64,000 nucleotides of DNA from Rhizobium leguminosarum bv. trifolii WSM1325 (GTDB lineage: Bacteria; Pseudomonadota; Alphaproteobacteria; Rhizobiales; Rhizobiaceae), in contig CP001626.1 in assembly GCA_000023185.1 (NCBI GenBank), forward strand, positions 186,001 through 250,000, read 5' to 3'. A program made the position numbers and the translations under genes. Below, in pieces: positions 17,822 through 26,636 of this stretch. Below the pieces are notes generated by a model that saw nothing but the letters and a program-made list of their open reading frames with translations, was not told where the DNA came from and searched no databases. Position 1 is the first letter of the stretch, and each line of letters begins with the position of its first letter.

Positions 17822-18724
17822 ATGAAGAGGATCCTGATGAGCGTCAGGGACGGCCGCGGTTTCGATATCGTGCTGGTCGCTTTCCCGCTCGGCTTTCTGT
17901 TCCTGATGGCGGGGCTGCCGCTGATCTATAATGTTGTGATGAGCTTCCAGGAGGTCGACATGTTCAGCCTCGGGACCTTCTCGCGTCCCTTCGTCGGCTT
18001 CAAGAATTATACCGACCTCTTCGCGCAGCCGGAAACGCTGCCGATCTTCTACAACACCATCATCTTCGTCGTCGGCTCCATCGCCGGCCAGTTCCTGATC
18101 GGTTTCGGCCTGGCGCTGTTCTTCTGGGTCAATTTTCCCGGCGCCTCATGGATGCGCGGCCTGTTCCTCGTCTCCTGGGTGATGCCCGGCCTCGTTGTCG
18201 GCGCCATCTGGAACTGGATTCTCTCCGGCGATTTCGGCGTGCTGAATTTCATTCTCAAGGAAAGCGGCATCATCTCGGGCAACATCTTCTGGCGCTCGGA
18301 CCCGCACTATTCGCTTTATGCCGTCATCATCGCCAATGTCTGGCTCGGCACCTCGTTCAACATGATCCTGCTGTCCGTCGGCCTTGCCGGCATTCCTGCC
18401 GATCTCTACGAAGCCGCCGAACTCGACGGCGCCAATGTCTGGCAGCGCTTCTGGACGATCACGCTGCCGATGATGCGCTCGACCATCGGCGCCATCATCG
18501 CACTCGGCCTGATCTTCACCCTGCAGCAATTCGATCTTTTCGCCGCGATCACGTCGGGCGGGCCGAACAATTCATCGAATGTCACGCAATATTGGGCCTG
18601 GGATCTCTCCTTCCGCCAATACGACTTCGCCAAGGGCGCAACGATCTCCGTCATCATGATCGTCTTCGTCATGTTCGCGTCCGTCGTCTATGTCCGGTCC
18701 ACACGCCACGAGGTGCGCGGATGA
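17822..18724 (+). CDS. Sugar ABC transporter permease (MalF/UgpA-like)
   Basis: A 300-aa MetI-fold permease with six predicted helices. The coupling loop LYEAAELDGANVWQRFWTITLPMM carries the EAA motif. Opening helix AFPLGFLFLMAGLPLIYNVVMSF is typical of MalF/UgpA-type subunits. Its stop overlaps the start of the next permease (ATGA), and an ATCGGAGGA ribosome site precedes the start. It forms the channel with the 18721 permease. Confidence 0.92.
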   Translation: MKRILMSVRDGRGFDIVLVAFPLGFLFLMAGLPLIYNVVMSFQEVDMFSLGTFSRPFVGFKNYTDLFAQPETLPIFYNTIIFVVGSIAGQFLIGFGLALFFWVNFPGASWMRGLFLVSWVMPGLVVGAIWNWILSGDFGVLNFILKESGIISGNIFWRSDPHYSLYAVIIANVWLGTSFNMILLSVGLAGIPADLYEAAELDGANVWQRFWTITLPMMRSTIGAIIALGLIFTLQQFDLFAAITSGGPNNSSNVTQYWAWDLSFRQYDFAKGATISVIMIVFVMFASVVYVRSTRHEVRG

Positions 18725-19548
18725 TTACGACGAACCGCGACCGACTGATGCTCGCTATATCGATCGTCATGGCGGCGATCTATCTGTTCCCGCTCTACTG
18801 GATGTACATCACCGCGCTGAAAAGCGGCTCGGAAATGTTCGCGACGCCGCCGAGCTTCTGGCCGGCCTCGCCGCAATGGGGCACCTATGCCGCGGTCTGG
18901 GAAAGCCGCGACATGGGCCGTTATCTCTGGAACTCGCTGGTCATCGCGCTCGGCTCCGTGGCGCTGATCACCCTGCTCGGCGTCGGCTGCGCCTATGTGC
19001 TTGCCAGATACCGCAATGTCTGGGTGGATATCGGTCTCTTTCTCATCCTCATGCTGCAGGTTCTGCCGGCCTCGCTGATGATCACGCCGATCTTCGTCGG
19101 CTTTTCGCAGATCGGTATGCTGAATTATCCACGCCTTGCCGTCATCATCGCGGTCGCGGCAAAGAGCATGCCCTTCTTCGTCATTCTGGTGCGCGCCACC
19201 TTCATGAGCGTTCCCCAGGAGCTGGAGGAGGCGGCTCTCGTCGACGGCAATTCGCGCGTCGGCGCCTTCTTCAACATCGTGCTGCCGCTTGCCCGCAACG
19301 GCATCCTGGTCAGCGCCATCCTGATCTTCATGCAGGCCTTCGGCGAATTCGTCTATTCGAAGTCGATGATCCAGGCGGTCGACCTTCAGCCGGCAAGCGT
19401 CGGCCTCAATTCCTTCATGGGGCCGAACACCAACGAGTGGAACAACATCATGGCCTACGCCACGATGTATGTGACGCCGATCCTTGCCATCTTCGTTCTC
19501 TTGCAGCGCCGCATCGTATCCGGCCTCACCTCTGGAGCCCTCAAATGA
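18721..19548 (+). CDS. Sugar ABC transporter permease (MalG/UgpE-like)
   Basis: A 275-aa MetI-fold permease. It starts MITTNRDRLMLAISIVMAAIYLFPLYWMYITALK, the standard MalG-type first helix, and holds the coupling loop QELEEAALVDGNSRVGAFFNIVLPLA. Start and stop both overlap neighbours (ATGA), so it is translationally coupled on both sides within the importer operon. Confidence 0.92.
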   Translation: MITTNRDRLMLAISIVMAAIYLFPLYWMYITALKSGSEMFATPPSFWPASPQWGTYAAVWESRDMGRYLWNSLVIALGSVALITLLGVGCAYVLARYRNVWVDIGLFLILMLQVLPASLMITPIFVGFSQIGMLNYPRLAVIIAVAAKSMPFFVILVRATFMSVPQELEEAALVDGNSRVGAFFNIVLPLARNGILVSAILIFMQAFGEFVYSKSMIQAVDLQPASVGLNSFMGPNTNEWNNIMAYATMYVTPILAIFVLLQRRIVSGLTSGALK

Positions 19549-20615
19549 CCACACAGATCGAGCTCAGAGGCGTCAACAAATATTACGGCGCCTTCCACGC
19601 CCTGAAGAACATCGACCTTTCGATCGCCAAGGGCACTTTCGTCGCGCTCGTCGGCCCCTCGGGCTGCGGCAAGTCCACGCTGCTGCGCTCGCTTGCCGGC
19701 CTCGAAAGCATTTCGTCGGGCGATCTCAGGATTGCCGGCGAGCTGATGAACGGCGTGCCACCACGCAAGCGCGACGTCGCCATGGTGTTCCAGTCCTATG
19801 CCCTCTATCCGCATATGACGGTCGAGGAGAACCTGACCTACAGCCTGCGCATTCGCGGCATCGCCAAGGCCGAGGCCAAGAAGGCGGCCGAGGACGTAGC
19901 GGCGACGACGGGTCTTTCGCATCTCCTGAAGCGCTATCCGCGCGAGCTCTCTGGCGGTCAGCGCCAGCGCGTCGCCATGAGCCGCGCCATCATCCGCCAT
20001 CCCAAGGCCTTCTTGTTCGACGAGCCGCTGTCCAATCTCGATGCTGCGCTGCGCGTCCACATGCGCAAGGAAATCCGGTCGCTGCACGACCGGCTGCACG
20101 CAACCTTCGTCTACGTCACGCACGACCAGGTCGAAGCGATGACGATGGCCGACCATGTGGTGGTGATGCGCGACGGCATCATCGAACAGCAAGGCGCGCC
20201 GCTCGACCTCTACGACCGGCCGGCGAACCGGTTCGTTGCCGGCTTCATTGGCTCGCCGGCCATGAATTTCATTCCCGCGATCGCCGCGGAAGACGGCAAG
20301 AGCCTGATCCTGGACTTCGGCGCGGTGAAGCAGACGCTTGCGATATCACGTGCCATCGAACCCGGCCGCAAGCTCATCGCCGGCATCCGGCCGGAGCACA
20401 TCGGCGTCGTCGAGCCCGGCCATGGCAGCTTCGACGTGCCGATCGCCTTCGTCGAATCGACGGGCTCGTCGACCTTCATCGTCGCGGAGACCCAGCCGGA
20501 ACTGACAATCGTCGAGACGCGCCGCGACAGGGTCAAGGCAGGAGACATGATCGGACTTTCGGTCGATCCGGGCCAGGTCCATCTCTTCGACGCGTCGACG
20601 GATCACCTCATATAA
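19545..20615 (+). CDS. Sugar ABC transporter ATP-binding protein (UgpC/MsmK/MalK-like)
   Basis: A 356-aa CUT1-type ATPase. Walker A GPSGCGKST, Q-loop MVFQSYALYPHM, signature LSGGQRQRVAMSRA, Walker B AFLFDEPLSNLDA and H-loop YVTHDQVEAM are all intact. A C-terminal TOBE domain (IAGIRPEHIGV, LSVDPGQVHLFD) is present. It closes the LacI-controlled sugar importer operon that starts at 14404. Confidence 0.93.
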   Translation: MTTQIELRGVNKYYGAFHALKNIDLSIAKGTFVALVGPSGCGKSTLLRSLAGLESISSGDLRIAGELMNGVPPRKRDVAMVFQSYALYPHMTVEENLTYSLRIRGIAKAEAKKAAEDVAATTGLSHLLKRYPRELSGGQRQRVAMSRAIIRHPKAFLFDEPLSNLDAALRVHMRKEIRSLHDRLHATFVYVTHDQVEAMTMADHVVVMRDGIIEQQGAPLDLYDRPANRFVAGFIGSPAMNFIPAIAAEDGKSLILDFGAVKQTLAISRAIEPGRKLIAGIRPEHIGVVEPGHGSFDVPIAFVESTGSSTFIVAETQPELTIVETRRDRVKAGDMIGLSVDPGQVHLFDASTDHLI

Positions 20616-20826
20616 AGGCAGCAGCCCTCGGCTTGGAATTGTCATAAAATCGAACCCGGCGACGCCGTCGAGCCAGATCTCGAAAGCATCACCGGCGACT
20701 GGCTGCGCGACAAGCTCGACCGGACGATCGCCTGAGGGCCTGTCCGGTCGAGCTTCGATCGGATCGCAAGAAAAACGAATGCCGCACGATCATCGCTGTT
20801 GACAACGGGGCACAATCGATATTGTC
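20616..20826. other. Intergenic region ahead of the second LacI-led operon
   Basis: About 210 bases between the sugar operon and the LacI operator. It includes an open stretch ending TGA at about 20733 (see findings) and a TTGACA -35-like box at 20799-20804. No terminator hairpin with a T-run was found directly after the ATPase gene. Confidence 0.4.
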
Positions 20827-20857
20827 TTGTAAAGCGGTTTACTAAACCGCTTTACAA
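20827..20857 (+). promoter_or_regulatory. Double LacI-type operator ahead of the regulator gene
   Basis: A perfect 15-bp inverted repeat (TTGTAAAGCGGTTTA / TAAACCGCTTTACAA) with a single C between the arms. Each arm also contains a near-palindromic LacI-type site (TAAAGCGGTTTA and TAAACCGCTTTA, each with a central CpG), so the element can be read as two operators 13 bp apart. It lies 22 bases downstream of a TTGACA box and 13 bases before the LacI gene, implying autoregulation of the whole operon. Confidence 0.85.
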
Positions 20858-20869
20858 TAGGTTCAGTCA

Positions 20870-21892
20870 ATGGCCAAGGGAACGACACCAAGTCTGAAGG
20901 ATGTTGCGGCAGCGGCCGGCGTGTCGGTCACCACCGTGTCGCGTTTCGTCAATGGCAGTCTCGATCTTCCCTTTCAGACCAAGAAGCGCATCGAGGATGC
21001 GATCAAGACGCTGAACTACCGGCCGAACCCGCATGCGCGTCGCTTAAGCAGGGGGCGCTCGGATACGATCGGCCTCGTCGTGCCCGATATCGCCAATCCC
21101 TTCTTCGCGACGCTCGTCGCCGCCGTGGAGCAGGCGGCCGATGAAAAGAAGCTCGCGGTCTCCTTGCACGCCACCCTCAACCGGCCGGGACGCGAGATTG
21201 AATATCTGCAGCTGATCGAGCGCAATCACGTCGACGGTCTGATCTTCGTCACCAACCACCCCGACGATGGCGCGCTTGCCGCGCTGATCAACGGCAGCGG
21301 CAAGGTTATTATCGTCGATGAGGACATTCCCGATTCGAAGGCGCCGAAGCTATTCTGCGACAATGAGCAGGGCGGCTATCTCGCCGGTCAGCACCTAGCC
21401 GAACAAGGCCATCGCCATGTCCTCTTCATCGGCGGCGACGAGCGTATGATCAGTGCCCGCAGGCGCTATGACGGCCTGCTGAAGGCGCTCAGGGAGCGGC
21501 ATGGCGGCGAGGCCCGAGCCGATCGCTATGCCGGCGAATATACGATCGAATATGGCCGTGCGGCGGCACTCGACTATCTCTCCGGAGACCGAAAAGCGAC
21601 GGCGATCTTTGCCAGCTCCGACGAGATCGCCATCGGGCTGGTCGAGGTCTTCAGAAGCCGAGGCGTCTCGATCCCAGGCGACATCTCAGTCATCGGCTTC
21701 GACGACGTCGGTCCGCTTCATCTCTTTGCGCCGCCGCTGACGGCCATCCGCCAGCCGGTGCGTGAGATCGGCCGGCGGTCGCTGGAGCTGCTTCTGGAAA
21801 CCAATTGGCACGAGTGGAAACCATCCGCCTCGGAAGAACTCCTGCCTGTCGAAATCGTGGTGCGGAACTCCGTTGCGCCGCCTGCGAAATAA
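20870..21892 (+). CDS. LacI-family regulator, first gene of the TenA/BtpA catabolic operon
   Basis: A 340-aa LacI/GalR regulator. The N-terminal DNA-binding domain reads SLKDVAAAAGVSVTTVSRFVNGS, then RIEDAIKTLNYRPNPHARRLSRG. The sensor domain has IGLVVPDIANPFFATLVAAVEQAA and VIGFDDVGPLHLFAPPLTAIRQP. It follows a strong palindromic operator and is separated from the SBP gene by only 38 bases, so it is most likely cotranscribed with the importer and enzymes and represses them all, itself included. Confidence 0.93.
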   Translation: MAKGTTPSLKDVAAAAGVSVTTVSRFVNGSLDLPFQTKKRIEDAIKTLNYRPNPHARRLSRGRSDTIGLVVPDIANPFFATLVAAVEQAADEKKLAVSLHATLNRPGREIEYLQLIERNHVDGLIFVTNHPDDGALAALINGSGKVIIVDEDIPDSKAPKLFCDNEQGGYLAGQHLAEQGHRHVLFIGGDERMISARRRYDGLLKALRERHGGEARADRYAGEYTIEYGRAAALDYLSGDRKATAIFASSDEIAIGLVEVFRSRGVSIPGDISVIGFDDVGPLHLFAPPLTAIRQPVREIGRRSLELLLETNWHEWKPSASEELLPVEIVVRNSVAPPAK

Positions 21893-21930
21893 TAATCAGC
21901 AACGTCAAAAAACCAAAAGAGGATGAGAAC

Positions 21931-22884
21931 ATGACACTGAATTTGACAAGACGAACGATGATCGCAGCCGCCGGCTTCACGGCATTGACCTTCATCGGCC
22001 TGTCCAGCGCCGCGGCGCAGGAAAAGAAGACTGTCGCGCTGGTGCAGATCAACCAGCAGGCGCTTTTCTTCAATCAGATGAATGAGGGCGCCCAGAAGGC
22101 GGCCGATGCCGCTGGCGTCAAGCTGGTGATCTTCAACGCCAACAACGAGACGACGGCGCAGAACAGTGCCATCGAAACCTACGTCCAGGAAAAGGTCTCC
22201 GGCCTTGCCGTCGTGGCGATCGACGTCAATGGCATCATGCCGGCGGTCAAGCAGGCGGCCGATGCCGGCATTCCGGTCGTCGCCATCGACGCCATCCTGC
22301 CTGATGGTCCGCAGAAGGCGCAGATCGGCGTGGACAATGCCGCAGCCGGCGCCGACATGGGCAAATACTTCCTCGACTACGTCAAGGCGAACATGGGCGG
22401 CAAGGCCAAGCTCGGCGTTGTCGGAGCGCTGAACTCGTTCATCCAGAATATCCGCCAGGACGGCTTCGAGAAGACCCTGAAAGGCGTCGACGGCATTGAA
22501 ATGGCCGGCGTCGTCGACGGGCAGAACATCCAGGACAACGCCCTTGCGGCGGCAGAAAACCTGATCACCGCCAATCCTGACCTGACCGCGATCTACGCCA
22601 CCGGCGAGCCGGCCCTGATGGGGGCGATCGCCGCCGTCCAGAGCCAGGGCAAGCAGGATAAGATCAAGGTGTTCGGCTGGGATCTGACTGCCGAAGCCAT
22701 TGCCGGCATCGATGCCGGCTTCGTCGTCGCCGTCGTCCAGCAGGATCCGGCCGCAATGGGCGGTGCCGCCGTCGACGCGCTCGTCAAGGCCTCGGCCGGC
22801 GAAGCCGTCACCAAGACGATCTCGGTGCCGATCACCATAGTGACCAAGGAGAATGTCGAGCCGTACCGGGCCGTCTTCAAATGA
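21931..22884 (+). CDS. Ribose-type ABC transporter substrate-binding protein (Peripla_BP_4)
   Basis: A 317-aa periplasmic receptor with signal peptide MTLNLTRRTMIAAAGFTALTFIGLSSAAAQ (twin arginines present, Tat possible). The mature part begins KKTVALVQINQQALFFNQMNEGAQKAADAAG, typical of ribose/fructose-type receptors, and contains VVAIDVNGIMPAVKQAADAGIPVVAID and NPDLTAIYATGEPALMGA. The ATG at 21931 is preceded by AGAGGATGAG. Together with genes 22881 and 23699 it forms a full importer. Confidence 0.92.
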   Translation: MTLNLTRRTMIAAAGFTALTFIGLSSAAAQEKKTVALVQINQQALFFNQMNEGAQKAADAAGVKLVIFNANNETTAQNSAIETYVQEKVSGLAVVAIDVNGIMPAVKQAADAGIPVVAIDAILPDGPQKAQIGVDNAAAGADMGKYFLDYVKANMGGKAKLGVVGALNSFIQNIRQDGFEKTLKGVDGIEMAGVVDGQNIQDNALAAAENLITANPDLTAIYATGEPALMGAIAAVQSQGKQDKIKVFGWDLTAEAIAGIDAGFVVAVVQQDPAAMGGAAVDALVKASAGEAVTKTISVPITIVTKENVEPYRAVFK

Positions 22885-23702
22885 TCGAAAGCGGACAGCG
22901 TGACATCGCTGCCGCCGGTTCCGGAGGCGTCGCATCCTCCGGAACCGGAACATCCGGCGGCACCCGATCCGACCCGCGCATCTCGCTGCGCGGCATCCGC
23001 AAGTCGTTCGGCTCGCACCAGGCCCTGCGCGGCGTCGATCTCGACATCTTCCCCGGCGAATGCCTGGGCCTTGTCGGCGATAACGCCGCCGGCAAATCGA
23101 CGCTGACGAAAATCATCTCGGGAACCTACATTCCCGATGCCGGCACGATCAGTATGGAAGGCGAAGAGGTTCGCTTCTCCGGCCCCGCGGATGCGCGTGG
23201 CAGAAACATCGAAATGGTGTTCCAGGATCTCAGTCTCTGCGACCATATCGATGTCGTAGGCAATCTCTTCCTCGGCCGCGAACTCAGCCGCGGGCCGTTT
23301 CTCGACACCAGGACGATGCTGTCCGAAGCCCGCAAGATGCTGGATTCGCTTGAGATCCGCATCCCGAGGCTGACCGGCAAGGTCGCCCAGCTCTCCGGCG
23401 GGCAGCGTCAGGCGATCGCGATCGCACGCGCTGCCTCCTTCAAGCCGAAGGTGCTGATCATGGACGAGCCGACGTCGGCACTTGCCGTCGCCGAGGTCGA
23501 AGCGGTTCTGGCCCTGATCAACCGCGTCAAGGCGAACGGGGTTTCGGTGATCCTCATTACCCACCGGCTGCAGGATCTCTTTCGGGTCTGTGACCGAATT
23601 GCGGTGATGTACGAGGGCACGAAGGTGGCCGAACGGCAGATCGGCAGCACCAATCTCGAAGATCTCGTCAGGCTGATCGTCGGTGAAGGAGCCAGACAAT
23701 GA
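22881..23702 (+). CDS. Ribose/fructose-type ABC transporter ATP-binding protein (single NBD)
   Basis: A 273-aa ATPase with one nucleotide-binding domain, like FrcA rather than the double RbsA. Walker A is GDNAAGKST, signature LSGGQRQAIAIARA, Walker B VLIMDEPTSALAV, H-loop ITHRLQDLF. A Gly/Ser/Pro-rich N-terminal tail of about 30 residues precedes the domain. Start and stop overlap neighbours by ATGA, so expression is coupled to SBP and permease. Confidence 0.92.
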   Translation: MIESGQRDIAAAGSGGVASSGTGTSGGTRSDPRISLRGIRKSFGSHQALRGVDLDIFPGECLGLVGDNAAGKSTLTKIISGTYIPDAGTISMEGEEVRFSGPADARGRNIEMVFQDLSLCDHIDVVGNLFLGRELSRGPFLDTRTMLSEARKMLDSLEIRIPRLTGKVAQLSGGQRQAIAIARAASFKPKVLIMDEPTSALAVAEVEAVLALINRVKANGVSVILITHRLQDLFRVCDRIAVMYEGTKVAERQIGSTNLEDLVRLIVGEGARQ

Positions 23703-24703
23703 CGGCTTATACGGAACGCGGCCACGGCTCGCGCGTCGCCGATTTCTTCGGCGAACACGCACAGGTCCTGTCGATCGCCATCTTCTTTCTGGCCTGCATG
23801 ATCTTCTTCTCGATCGGCAGCGAAACCTTCTTCACGCTCGGCAACATCCTGAACATCGTGCGGCAGGCTGCTCCCATCCTGATCGTCGCCATCGCCATGA
23901 CATTCGTCATCATCACCGGCGGCATCGATCTTTCGGTCGGCTCGCAGGTCGCCCTCATCAACGCGGTCGCGGCGATCGTTATGGCGATGGGTGTTCCCTG
24001 GCCGTCGGTGGTCATCGGCATGATCGTGCTCGGCGGCTTCATGGGACTGGTCCAGGGCTGGTTTGTCGCCTATCAGGGCATCCCGGCCTTCATCGTGACA
24101 CTTGCCGGCCTATCGATCCTGCGCGGTCTGGCGCTCTATCTGACCCAGGGCTATTCCATTCCGATCAAGGATGCGCCGGGCTTCTTCGCGCTCGGCCGGG
24201 GCGAAATCCTCAGCTTCCCGATCCCGGCGATCATCGCCGTCATCATCGCCATTCTCGGTTATGTCGTCATCACCGCGACCAAATATGGCCGGCAGGTCGT
24301 GGCGGTCGGCTCCAATGCAGAGGCGGCGCGTCGCGTCGGCATGCCCGCCAAATGGATCATCGCCTCGGTCTACATCATCTCCGGCGTCGCCTGCGCCGTC
24401 GCCGGCCTGCTGATCGCCGCTCGCCTCGGCTCCGGTTCGTCCAATGCCGCCGTCGGCTTCGAGCTGCAGGTAATCGCCGCCGTCGTGCTCGGCGGAACGT
24501 CGCTGATAGGCGGACGCGGCACCATTCTCGGCACCGTACTCGGCACGCTGACCATCGCCGTCATCGGCAATGGCCTGATCCTGATGCACATATCGCCGTT
24601 CTTCACCCAGATCGTCACCGGCGCCATCATTCTCGTCGCCATCTGGCTGAACACGCGCATCTTCACGGCCAATTTCCACTTCCGGCTGGGCAGGAAAGGA
24701 TGA
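23699..24703 (+). CDS. Ribose-type ABC transporter permease (RbsC-like)
   Basis: A 334-aa BPD_transp_2 permease. It carries ITGGIDLSVGSQVALINAVAAI, the hallmark of this family, and the coupling stretch AVGSNAEAARRVGMPAKWIIASVYIISG. About nine hydrophobic helices can be seen. It is coupled to the ATPase by ATGA and ends 4 bases before the lactonase-like gene, tying the catabolic enzymes to uptake. Confidence 0.92.
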   Translation: MTAYTERGHGSRVADFFGEHAQVLSIAIFFLACMIFFSIGSETFFTLGNILNIVRQAAPILIVAIAMTFVIITGGIDLSVGSQVALINAVAAIVMAMGVPWPSVVIGMIVLGGFMGLVQGWFVAYQGIPAFIVTLAGLSILRGLALYLTQGYSIPIKDAPGFFALGRGEILSFPIPAIIAVIIAILGYVVITATKYGRQVVAVGSNAEAARRVGMPAKWIIASVYIISGVACAVAGLLIAARLGSGSSNAAVGFELQVIAAVVLGGTSLIGGRGTILGTVLGTLTIAVIGNGLILMHISPFFTQIVTGAIILVAIWLNTRIFTANFHFRLGRKG

Positions 24704-24707
24704 AGCT

Positions 24708-25787
24708 ATGAGCGAACAGGCAGCAGAAAGCCTGTCCGAAGCGCATGTCCGCTCCGGCAAGGTGATGACCGTCACCGGCCCGATTTCGGCGGATGCGCTC
24801 GGCGTGACGCTGATGCACGAGCATATCCTCAACGATTGCCGCTGCTGGTGGCACGCGCCGAAGACACCGGAACGGCAATATCTCGCCGAAAGCTTCGTCT
24901 GCATGGAGATCCTCGGCGAACTCCGGCAGGACCCCTTCGTCAACAAGCACAATATCACGCTCGACGACGAACATCTGGCGGTGACCGAACTCAAGGATTT
25001 CGCCACGGCGGGCGGGCGCACGGTGGTGGAGCCGACCTGCAAGGGCATCGGCCGTGATCCGCTGGCGCTCCAGCGCATCTCGAAAGCATCCGGCCTCAAC
25101 ATCGTGATGGGGGCGGGTTATTACCTCGGCTCCTCGCATCCGGAAGGCGTCGCGGCAATGAGCGTCGATGAGATCGCGGGTGAAATTGTCCGCGAGGCGA
25201 GGCAAGGCGTCGACGGCACCGGCGTCAGGATCGGCCTGATCGGCGAGATCGGCGTCTCCTCGGATTTCACCGCCGAGGAGGAAAAGTCGCTGCGCGGTGC
25301 GGCGCGTGCGCAGGTGCTGACCGGGCTTCCCCTGATGGTGCATCTGCCGGGTTGGTTCCGTCTCGGCCACCGCGTGCTTGACGTGGTCGCCGAAGAGGGG
25401 GCGGATCTCCGCCATACCGTGCTTTGCCACATGAACCCGTCGCATGACGACATCGCCTATCAGAGCGAGCTGGCGGAGCGTGGCGCCTTCATCGAATACG
25501 ACATGATCGGCATGGATTTCTTCTATGCCGACCAGCAGGTGCAATGCCCGAGCGACGAGGAGGCGGCGCGTGCGATCGTGCGTCTCGTCGAGGCCGGATA
25601 TCTCAACCGGATTCTTCTGTCGCATGACGTCTTTCTGAAGATGATGCTGACGCATTACGGCGGCAATGGCTACGCCTATATCCTTCGCCATTTTCTTCCC
25701 CGTCTGGAGCGGCACGGCCTCGATAGGACGGTTCTCGACGAGATGATGCGCGGCAATCCGCGCCGCGTCTTTCATGCCGGAGCGTAG
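24708..25787 (+). CDS. Phosphotriesterase-family hydrolase (lactonase-like)
   Basis: A 359-aa amidohydrolase-superfamily protein. Metal ligands are seen in order: HxH in TLMHEHILND, a Glu in GLIGEIGVSS where phosphotriesterases have the carboxylated Lys (as in E. coli PHP), His in MVHLPGW, His in VLCHMNPSHDD and Asp in ILLSHDVF. Relatives act as lactonases or on small phosphate esters. It begins 4 bases after the permease stop, so hydrolysis of an imported lactone or ester is a reasonable early step; the substrate is not known. Confidence 0.85.
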   Translation: MSEQAAESLSEAHVRSGKVMTVTGPISADALGVTLMHEHILNDCRCWWHAPKTPERQYLAESFVCMEILGELRQDPFVNKHNITLDDEHLAVTELKDFATAGGRTVVEPTCKGIGRDPLALQRISKASGLNIVMGAGYYLGSSHPEGVAAMSVDEIAGEIVREARQGVDGTGVRIGLIGEIGVSSDFTAEEEKSLRGAARAQVLTGLPLMVHLPGWFRLGHRVLDVVAEEGADLRHTVLCHMNPSHDDIAYQSELAERGAFIEYDMIGMDFFYADQQVQCPSDEEAARAIVRLVEAGYLNRILLSHDVFLKMMLTHYGGNGYAYILRHFLPRLERHGLDRTVLDEMMRGNPRRVFHAGA

Positions 25788-25824
25788 CTCCATCCAATCA
25801 ATCGATCACAGGTAACCGCAGACC

Positions 25825-26598
25825 ATGACCAAGAAAATCCTCCTTGTCGGCGAGAGCTGGGTCAGCTCCGCCACGCATTACAAAGGCTTCGACCAGTTCG
25901 GCAGCGTCACCTTCCATCTCGGCGCCGAACCGCTGGTGAAAGCGCTCGCCGGCAGCGCCTTCGAGCTCACCTATATGCCGGCGCACGAGGCAGTGGAGAA
26001 GTTCCCCTTCGATATGGCGGGGCTCGATGCCTATGACGCCATCATCCTCTCGGATATCGGCGCCAATTCGCTGCTGCTGCCGCCGGATGTATGGCTGCAT
26101 TCGCGCACGGTGCCGAACCGGCTGAAACTTCTGAAGGCATGGGTGGAAAAGGGCGGCGGCCTGCTGATGGTCGGCGGCTACTTCTCCTTCCAGGGCATCG
26201 ACGGCAAGGCGCGCTGGCGGCGTACCCCCGTCGAAGACACGCTGCCCGTCACGTGCCTGCCTTACGACGACCGCGTCGAGATCCCCGAGGGCACGGTTGC
26301 CGAGGTGGTGAAGCCGGAGCATCCGACGGTGCAGGGGCTTGAAGGCGCCTGGCCGGTGCTTCTCGGCGTCAATGAGGTCGAAGTGCGAGCCCGCGCCGAT
26401 GTCGAGATCGTCGCGCGCCTGCCCGAGGATCAGGGCGGCCATCCGCTGCTCGTCGTCGGCACGCATGGCACTGGCCGGACGGCGGCCTGGACGTCGGATA
26501 TCGGCCCGCACTGGCTCTCGCCCGCTTTCTGTGAATGGGAGGGCTACGGCCGGCTCTGGAAGAACATCCTCGGCTGGCTCACCGAAAAGCAGGCGTGA
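25825..26598 (+). CDS. Glutamine-amidotransferase-like (DUF1355/GATase1-like) protein
   Basis: A 257-aa class-I GATase-fold protein, beginning KKILLVGESWVSSATHYKGFDQF. At the nucleophile elbow it reads LMVGGYFSFQG; the catalytic Cys of true amidotransferases is replaced (Tyr-Phe-Ser), as is usual in this subfamily. HGTGRTAAWTSDIGPHWLSP near the end is also characteristic. Enzymatic role is unproven. It lies in the middle of the LacI-led operon, 37 bases after the phosphotriesterase-like gene. Confidence 0.8.
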   Translation: MTKKILLVGESWVSSATHYKGFDQFGSVTFHLGAEPLVKALAGSAFELTYMPAHEAVEKFPFDMAGLDAYDAIILSDIGANSLLLPPDVWLHSRTVPNRLKLLKAWVEKGGGLLMVGGYFSFQGIDGKARWRRTPVEDTLPVTCLPYDDRVEIPEGTVAEVVKPEHPTVQGLEGAWPVLLGVNEVEVRARADVEIVARLPEDQGGHPLLVVGTHGTGRTAAWTSDIGPHWLSPAFCEWEGYGRLWKNILGWLTEKQA

Positions 26599-26636
26599 TG
26601 TCGGCACGCGCCAGGAATTGGAAAGGGAGGAATGAC

